From: Burkholderiales bacterium
GTDB lineage: Bacteria; Pseudomonadota; Gammaproteobacteria; Burkholderiales; JAEUOS01
Length of the DNA stretch: 35,868 nt
Direction: 5' to 3'
Assembly: GCA_947473125.1 (NCBI GenBank)
Contig: CANJDH010000044.1
Coordinates: forward strand, 1 to 35,868
Position 1 is the stretch's first letter; every line of letters starts with the position of its first letter. This document shows, piece by piece, positions 30,909 to 35,868 of this stretch. The position numbers were made by a program, and so were the translations under genes. Under the pieces are notes generated by a model. The model was not told where the DNA came from. It was given only the letters and a program-made list of their open reading frames with translations, and ran no database searches.

Positions 30909-31541
30909 TCAGACGATCTTGTCGGTAATGGTTTGCGCTATCGGCACGGTACTGGCAAATGAGGGCCGCAGCGCCAGCCGGTCGGCGTAAGCGGCGAGTG
31001 TGGGATACATCTCGCGCAGCGGCAATTCCTTCAGGCGCACCGAGAGGTACCCGACAGCGGTGCCGGCGGCAATGTCGCCCAGGCTGAAGCGGTCACCGAC
31101 GGCCCATTCGCGTGTGCCGACGAGGCGCGCGATCTCCTTCATGCCGCCTTCAATCTTGCGGCGCTGGCGCGCCAGCCATTCAGGGCTACCGCTGCCTTCG
31201 CGCTGGCGTTCAAAGAAGGTCAGCACCACGGCATCACACACACCATTGCACAGCACGTCGAGCTTCTTCGCGGCCAGGATGCCGTCCACGTCACGCGGCA
31301 GCAGAGGTGTTTGCGGGTATTTGAGTTCGAGCCAATCGAGGATATAGCTCGATTCATAAATCGCGGCGCCTTCTTCCGGAATCAGCACCGGCAATTTTTC
31401 GAGCGGGTTGTATTGCGGTGTTGTCGTGGTGCTGTTCCACGGCACTTCGGTGATGAGTTCGAAGCGAATGCCCTTTTCCAGCAGGGCGATGCGCACCTTG
31501 CGGGCGTAGGGGCTGGGGGTGGCGCTGATCAGTTTGAACAT
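30909..31541 (-). CDS. Glutathione S-transferase family protein
   Basis: This 210-residue cytosolic protein has the two-domain GST layout. The thioredoxin-like N-terminal domain starts MFKLISATPSPYARKVRIAL, where the Ser-Pro-Tyr is the likely glutathione-activating region. The cis-Pro site is in KLPVLIPEEG and the gamma-glutamyl contact in YESSYILDWLE. The helical C-terminal domain contains the N-capping motif FSLGDIAAGTAVGYL. Such proteins conjugate glutathione or have stress roles; the substrate is unknown. It converges with the SDR gene. Nothing in the context specifies its function. Confidence 0.9.
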   Translation of the reverse strand: MFKLISATPSPYARKVRIALLEKGIRFELITEVPWNSTTTTPQYNPLEKLPVLIPEEGAAIYESSYILDWLELKYPQTPLLPRDVDGILAAKKLDVLCNGVCDAVVLTFFERQREGSGSPEWLARQRRKIEGGMKEIARLVGTREWAVGDRFSLGDIAAGTAVGYLSVRLKELPLREMYPTLAAYADRLALRPSFASTVPIAQTITDKIV

Positions 31542-31686
31542 GGCTGGAATGACCCGCAGGGAACATCAGCGGCCATCATGCGTGAGCAGTGAGGGCCGTG
31601 AGAGTGGCTTCCACCAACGGTTTCGGCGGCCTTCTGGTCGAGCGCAGGCCTGCTGCGACCGCACAAGGTCGAATCGTGCCTGCGTC

Positions 31687-32817
31687 TTACTGGACCCGCA
31701 CAAAGCGCTGCGCGCGCTTGCCGGTATCGACCTCGGACGTGTAGACGCTGCCTTGCGAGTCGATCGCAATGTTGTGCACCCAGTGGAAATCACCGGCCTG
31801 GCGCCCGGGCCGCCCGAACGCGCCGATCACTTCGCCGGTGGCGCGCACGCTGATGCGCACTTCGTTGTTGGTGCCGTCCGCCACCAGCAGGTAGCGCTGC
31901 GCCGGGTCTTCCGAGGGGATCAGGTCCCAGATCGAGCCCGAGCCGCGCGTGGCCGGCTCATACACAAACTGGCGCACGAACTCGCCGTTCTTCCTGAACA
32001 CCTGGATGCGGTTGTTCATGCGGTCGCACACGTAGACGAGCTCATCGCGCGTGATGCGCACGCAATGCACCGGGTTGGCAAACTGCGGCGACTCGGGGTT
32101 GTAGTCGGCCATCCTGGCGTCGTCCGGGCGCTTGCCGTAGGCGCCCCAGTGGCGCTTGTAGGCGCCGCTGGTGGCGTCGAACACGATGACGCGCTTGTTG
32201 CCGTAGCCGTCGGCGACGTAAAGCTCGTTGGCTGCGGCATCCATTTCCATGTGCGCCGGGCGGCCCAGCTGGGTGGGCGAGTTGCTGCCCTCGCTCTTGC
32301 CCGGTTTGCCGATCTGCAGCAGGAACTTGCCGTCGGCGGTGAACTTGAGCAGGTGGTGGTCGGTGTTGGAATTGCCGCCGACCCAGACGTTGCCTTGCGG
32401 GTCGACGTAGATGCCGTGCTCGTTGGCGGGCCAATCGAACCCTTGACCCGCTTTTCTTCCATCGGCACCCCAGAAGCGCAGCAGCTTGCCCTGCCGGTCG
32501 AACTGCAACACGGGCGGTGCAGCGCTGCAGCACTTCGAACGCGGCGGCGCCAGCGTCGACCCTTTTTCATCTTCGGTGAGCGTCAGCGGCCGATGGATCA
32601 TCCAGATCGTGTCATCACTTGCCGTGGCAATGCCGGCGACCTGGCCGAGGATCCAGTTGTTCGGTAGTGGCTTGGGCCAGGTGGCATCGACCGCATAGCG
32701 CGGGCCGCCGCTGGCGGCCGAGGCGCCCTCGATGCGCTGCGGCACCTGCGCGCAGCTTGTGGTCAATAGCGCGGCCACGAGGCCGCATGCCAGGGTGATG
32801 CTGCGAAATGCCGTCAT
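31687..32817 (-). CDS. NHL/six-bladed beta-propeller lipoprotein
   Basis: This 376-residue protein has a lipoprotein-type signal peptide (LACGLVAALLTTSCAQ, Cys at about residue 21). The rest is a beta-propeller of NHL repeats, such as EHGIYVDPQGNVWVGG, NELYVADGYGNKRVIVFD, DELVYVCDRMNNRIQVF and NIAIDSQGSVYTSEV. It acts in the periplasm or at the outer membrane, perhaps in binding; some propellers of this kind are lyases or lactonases. ATG 32817 has a strong ribosome site (GGAGGAGAC); the upstream extension of the frame is not translated. About 145 bp on its downstream side before the GST start show no gene. Confidence 0.85.
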   Translation of the reverse strand: MTAFRSITLACGLVAALLTTSCAQVPQRIEGASAASGGPRYAVDATWPKPLPNNWILGQVAGIATASDDTIWMIHRPLTLTEDEKGSTLAPPRSKCCSAAPPVLQFDRQGKLLRFWGADGRKAGQGFDWPANEHGIYVDPQGNVWVGGNSNTDHHLLKFTADGKFLLQIGKPGKSEGSNSPTQLGRPAHMEMDAAANELYVADGYGNKRVIVFDATSGAYKRHWGAYGKRPDDARMADYNPESPQFANPVHCVRITRDELVYVCDRMNNRIQVFRKNGEFVRQFVYEPATRGSGSIWDLIPSEDPAQRYLLVADGTNNEVRISVRATGEVIGAFGRPGRQAGDFHWVHNIAIDSQGSVYTSEVDTGKRAQRFVRVQ

Positions 32818-32903
32818 GGTGTCTCCTCCAAGGGTAGTGGTGCTGCGCGCGGTCAATTGGCCAATTGGGTGCCGGGCCGCAGGCTTTTTGTTATGGCTGC
32901 ATT

Positions 32904-33680
32904 CTAGTCCGTCGCCGGCGGCGGGGCGGCCCGCACGCGAATCTTCGCGTCTGCGGTTTCCACCAGTTGCCCAGCGCGAATCTTGCAAGTCTTGCGCAGT
33001 TCGACGATGCGGTCGACGCGCACGGCGCCTGCCGCGGCAAGCGCCTTGGCGGCGCCGCCGCTGGGCGCCGTGCCGGTGAGCTTGAGCAGGTTGTCGAGTG
33101 CGATGTAATCGCCGGTCAGGTGAAAATCGATCACGGGTGTGGTGATGCGTTGCGGTGCTGCCGGTGGACGCGTCCCGGCATGCGTTGCCGACGGCTTGGT
33201 CGGGCGCGCGGCGCCGTGAGCTATCGCCTGTCTTTGCTGCGTGTACTGTGCTTCTTCGCGGATTCGTTGCGCGCGCAGTTCCTGCGCGCCGGTCGGCCGG
33301 CGGCTGCGCACCTTTGTGCCGCGCGGCACCGCGTTCAGGGGTGCCTCGCCCAAGGGCTCCAGGTTTGCCGGCCGTGCGCTGCTCGGCGCGCCATCACGCG
33401 GCCTGCCTGCCTGCGGCGACCGTGGGCGTGGCGTCTGTGCGCTCGTCGCCCCTGCGGTTTTCGACCACGCCGTTCTCGCCCCCGATGTACCCGCCCCCGA
33501 AGTACCAGATCCCGCTGTTGTCGAGCCGCGGGCGGGCTCCCGGCGCGGCGAAACCGGGGCGGTAAAGAAGTGCCCTTTGGCGCCGCGTGGTTTCGCCGCC
33601 GGGGGACGCGCAGCTTGCGTCGTAGCCTGCCGCGTGGGCCGCTTCGTTGATTGCTGGGCGCTGCGTGGCTTGGTCTTCAT
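32904..33680 (-). CDS. YbcJ-like S4-domain RNA-binding protein with long disordered N-terminus
   Basis: This 258-residue protein consists of about 180 residues of low-complexity Arg/Pro/Ala/Thr/Ser-rich, strongly basic sequence followed by a C-terminal S4-like domain. The domain (FHLTGDYIALDNLLKLTG, then GGAAKALAAAGAVRVDRIVE and RKTCKIRAGQLVETA) matches the YbcJ/S4_2 group of about 70-residue RNA-binding proteins. The basic extension is unusual and could bind RNA non-specifically. ATG 33680 has GGAGAAGG upstream and overlaps the stop of the yaeQ gene (ATGA), so the two are coupled. Confidence 0.78.
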   Translation of the reverse strand: MKTKPRSAQQSTKRPTRQATTQAARPPAAKPRGAKGHFFTAPVSPRREPARGSTTAGSGTSGAGTSGARTAWSKTAGATSAQTPRPRSPQAGRPRDGAPSSARPANLEPLGEAPLNAVPRGTKVRSRRPTGAQELRAQRIREEAQYTQQRQAIAHGAARPTKPSATHAGTRPPAAPQRITTPVIDFHLTGDYIALDNLLKLTGTAPSGGAAKALAAAGAVRVDRIVELRKTCKIRAGQLVETADAKIRVRAAPPPATD

Positions 33681-34225
33681 TTGCCTTCTCCGGTTTTCCA
33701 ATTGGCCAGCTCAAGCTGTACCGTGTCGCTCGCATCGCTCATCCAGATTTGGCCTTCCTGCACCGTGCATTGCAATTGCATGTTGCGTGCGGCGAGCCTG
33801 GCGAGCTCCTTGCTCGCTTCGGAGGGAACACTCCACACCGCCAGGTTGCGCGCCCGCGCCAGCTTGGCTTGTAGCGGTTTCCACCAGAGCTCCGCGCTGT
33901 GGCTGTAGGCGTAGATGCTGACGCGCGCCGCACGGCCGCACGCCTTGAGGATGCGCTTTTCGTCAGGCTGTCCCGCTTCGATCCAGTGGTCGATGGCGCC
34001 GGTCAGATCCTTTTGCCAGAGGTCGGGCTCGTCGACATCCGAGATGCCCTTGCCGAATGCAAGATACTCGTGCGCGTTGAGCGCGAACGCCAACACCCGC
34101 ACCATCATGCGCTCGGCCGTCTCGGAAGGGTGGCAGGCAATCGTCAGTGCGTGGTCGGCGTAATAGCTGCGGTCCATGTCGGACACCGACAGTGCCGCCT
34201 TGAATATCGTGGATTTGATTGCCAT
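33677..34225 (-). CDS. yaeQ: YaeQ family protein
   Basis: This 182-residue protein matches the YaeQ family, whose members have a PD-(D/E)XK nuclease-like fold but no proven biochemical role. The start is MAIKSTIFKAALSVSDMDR, followed by the family segments HPSETAERMMVRVLAFALN, DVDEPDLWQKDLTG and the aspartate- and glutamate-containing IEAGQPDEKRILKACGRA. I chose ATG 34225; the longer frame to 34264 is not part of the family. It shares its start region with the divergent diguanylate cyclase reading frame and is coupled to the S4 gene. Confidence 0.9.
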   Translation of the reverse strand: MAIKSTIFKAALSVSDMDRSYYADHALTIACHPSETAERMMVRVLAFALNAHEYLAFGKGISDVDEPDLWQKDLTGAIDHWIEAGQPDEKRILKACGRAARVSIYAYSHSAELWWKPLQAKLARARNLAVWSVPSEASKELARLAARNMQLQCTVQEGQIWMSDASDTVQLELANWKTGEGK

Positions 34226-34341
34226 GGCGCACTTTAACGCGGAACCGTCGTTGGTCTGCCTCAAGAGCGCGCCGGTCGGGAATCCTTTTCTTTTTGTGTC
34301 TTGGGCTTGTATTGGCCGTGCGTCTGCTGCACCCTGAGCAC

Positions 34342-35511
34342 ATGATTATCGACATCGTTAGCGTCATTCTGGTGATTGCCCTGTGCGGGCTGTTTCTGTG
34401 CATTGCACTCGGCCTCGCCGTGGATTGGGGCGCGCCGGAGCCCGGCACGCGCTGGTGGATCGGCGGGTTTGCCGTACTGGCCACAGGGTTTTGCGTCAAC
34501 GGATTGCAGAACCTGCTGCCGCCGCTGCTTGGGCTGACCGGGGGCACTACCTTGCTCGTAGCCGGCGTCGGGCTGCTGCTGATCGGCACGCAACGGTTCC
34601 TCGATGCACCCACGCGGCATGAGCCATGGGTGGTTGCGGCGGTGGCCGTGACCGTCGTGTCGTCGATGCTGCTCCTGTTGGTGTGGCCGTCGGTGAACGG
34701 CCGCATTGCGGTGAGCAATGTGACGATTGCCGGGTTGCTGGTGGCGTTTTCAGTGCTGCTGGTGCGCCATGCGCCGCCGGTCTTGTATTCACCGGCGCGC
34801 CTTACTGCAGCGGCAGGTATCGTCATTGCGGCGTTGCTGATGGTGCGCTCGGCGGTGGCGTTGGCGTCTCCCCCATTCGACACGGCCTTGCAAAACAGCC
34901 TGATCAACGTGCTGCTGTACTTTTGCTCGGCCCTGGCGCAGCTGGCGCTTGGCCTGGGCTGTTACTTCATGCTGATGATCCGCCGCAATGCGGCGCTGCA
35001 GGCCTTGTCCGCCACCGACCCGTTGACCGGCAGCCTGAACCGGCGCGGCCTCGAAACCGTGACGGCGCGCGTCGAGCATGATTTCCGGCGTACGCAGGCG
35101 GTGTTCTCGGTCATCGCCATGGACCTCGACCATTTCAAAAGCATCAATGACAAGCACGGCCACGCTGCCGGAGACGCGGTGCTGCAACGCGTGGTTGCCG
35201 AAAGCCGCAACAACCTGCGTGGTGACAGCGTGATTGCCCGGCTCGGCGGCGAGGAATTCTGCGTGCTGCTTCCGGGCTGCAAATGCGAGGACGCGCACAC
35301 CGTAGCCGAGCGCATTCGCCTCGCCTTTGCCGAGGCGCGGGTGGATGCCGGCGGCGCCAGCATCCGCTGCACGGTGTCGATGGGCGTGGCCCAATGTCAT
35401 AACGATGCTGCGGATTTCGCGGCGGTCTGCAAGGAGGCGGACGCGGCGCTATACCGCGCCAAGGGCGCCGGGCGCAACCGCGTTGAAATGAGCGCGGTGT
35501 CACAGGCCTGA
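34342..35511 (+). CDS. Membrane diguanylate cyclase (GGDEF)
   Basis: This 389-residue protein makes c-di-GMP from two GTP, a messenger that commonly raises EPS output. Six or so membrane helices occupy about residues 1-210 (starting IIDIVSVILVIALCGLFLCI). The GGDEF domain starts at ATDPLTGSLNRRGLE, has the metal site MDLDHFKSINDKHGHAAGD and an intact GGEEF at 302-306. The inhibitory RxxD site is not intact: the Asp is one residue out of place (RGDS). ATG 34342 is chosen because it precedes the first helix; the frame is open back to a TTG at 34219, within yaeQ, so an N-terminal extension of up to 41 residues is possible. Confidence 0.87.
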   Translation: MIIDIVSVILVIALCGLFLCIALGLAVDWGAPEPGTRWWIGGFAVLATGFCVNGLQNLLPPLLGLTGGTTLLVAGVGLLLIGTQRFLDAPTRHEPWVVAAVAVTVVSSMLLLLVWPSVNGRIAVSNVTIAGLLVAFSVLLVRHAPPVLYSPARLTAAAGIVIAALLMVRSAVALASPPFDTALQNSLINVLLYFCSALAQLALGLGCYFMLMIRRNAALQALSATDPLTGSLNRRGLETVTARVEHDFRRTQAVFSVIAMDLDHFKSINDKHGHAAGDAVLQRVVAESRNNLRGDSVIARLGGEEFCVLLPGCKCEDAHTVAERIRLAFAEARVDAGGASIRCTVSMGVAQCHNDAADFAAVCKEADAALYRAKGAGRNRVEMSAVSQA

Positions 35512-35580
35512 ACGGCGCGTCGCGGCGCTGCGCCCGCGCATTGCTTAAACTCCCGGATCCGCTACCCCACAGGATGATGC

Positions 35581-35868
35581 ATGGCGCTGCTTTTTCTGGT
35601 TCGTCATGGCCAGGCTTCGTTTGGCACTGCAGACTACGACCGTTTGTCTGACCTCGGGCGCCAGCAATCGCGCTGGCTCGGCGAATATTTCGCCGGGCGC
35701 GGCGTCGACTTCAAGCGCGTGGTGGCCGGCTCGCTCAAGCGGCAGCAGGATACGGCACGGGAAATCCTTGCCGGCATGGGCGCGCCGCATGCGGTTGGTA
35801 CGCACGCCGGGCTTGATGAATACAACGGTGAAGCGCTGTATGCGGCCCACACCGGGGGGCGCGATCCG
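35581..35868 (+). CDS. Histidine phosphatase family protein (N-terminal part)
   Basis: The reading frame starts at ATG 35581 and runs off the window, giving 96 residues. The phosphohistidine motif is LLFLVRHGQASFG, with the family follow-on DYDRLSDLGRQQSRWLGEYF and the second site VVAGSLKRQQDTAREIL. This places it in the phosphoglycerate mutase-like histidine phosphatases, which act on varied phosphorylated small molecules or proteins. It follows the diguanylate cyclase gene by 69 bp on the same strand. The substrate and full length are not visible. Confidence 0.85.
   Translation, partial: MALLFLVRHGQASFGTADYDRLSDLGRQQSRWLGEYFAGRGVDFKRVVAGSLKRQQDTAREILAGMGAPHAVGTHAGLDEYNGEALYAAHTGGRDP

Overview
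The window looks like chromosomal DNA of a GC-rich Gram-negative bacterium, most probably a betaproteobacterium of the Burkholderiales or Rhodocyclales kind. This rests on high third-position GC, an outer-membrane export system of the EpsL/Wza/Wzc type, a VpsP-like protein, YaeQ, a MltD-like lytic transglycosylase and an IS5-type miniature element. The taxonomic call is inference; no rRNA or other phylogenetic marker is present.

Region 1 (1-20848) is an exopolysaccharide (EPS) locus in two convergent blocks. The rightward block (1-13760) holds the sugar-building and modifying genes: two GT4 glycosyltransferases, one GT2 glycosyltransferase, an FkbM methyltransferase, a second methyltransferase, a beta-helix carbohydrate-active protein, a Wzy/ligase-like membrane protein, a GalE-type epimerase and a NodU-type carbamoyltransferase. 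The leftward block (20848-13708) holds the export machine: EpsL-like outer-membrane barrel, Wza-like export protein, Wzc-like tyrosine autokinase, CpsB-type phosphatase, VpsP-like TPR protein and a second O-antigen-ligase-like protein, the last three coupled by ATGA overlaps. The initiating glycosyltransferase and the flippase are not seen and may lie to the left.

Inside the rightward block (10464-12490) sits a toxin-antitoxin island: intact mqsRA, an orphan RelB/DinJ antitoxin, and a decayed brnTA in which only about 25 residues of the toxin remain ahead of an intact antitoxin. The mqsRA-relB part lies between two copies of the 3' end of the carbamoyltransferase gene, the second a headless fragment. 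This marks a past recombination event.

Region 2 (20849-27093) appears regulatory: a 725-bp divergent intergenic region with two CRP-type sites (one a perfect TGTGA-N6-TCACA), a secreted FecR-domain protein with a strong terminator, a 1060-residue membrane Ser/Thr kinase with five near-repeated D-x-D-A-T motifs, and a convergent class III adenylate cyclase carrying an intact phosphothreonine-binding FHA domain. Read together they suggest, as inference, a circuit in which the kinase displays phosphothreonine docking sites, the FHA cyclase is recruited or tuned, cAMP is made, and a CRP-family regulator acts at the EPS promoter region. This is the most interesting candidate system in the window.

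Region 3 (27337-35868) is more ordinary: a periplasmic binding protein coupled to a lytic transglycosylase, a 110-bp IS5-type MITE with a TTAG target duplication just ahead of an SDR oxidoreductase, tandem repeats, a glutathione S-transferase, an NHL-propeller lipoprotein, an S4-domain protein coupled to YaeQ, a membrane diguanylate cyclase (another possible EPS regulator), and the start of a histidine phosphatase gene.
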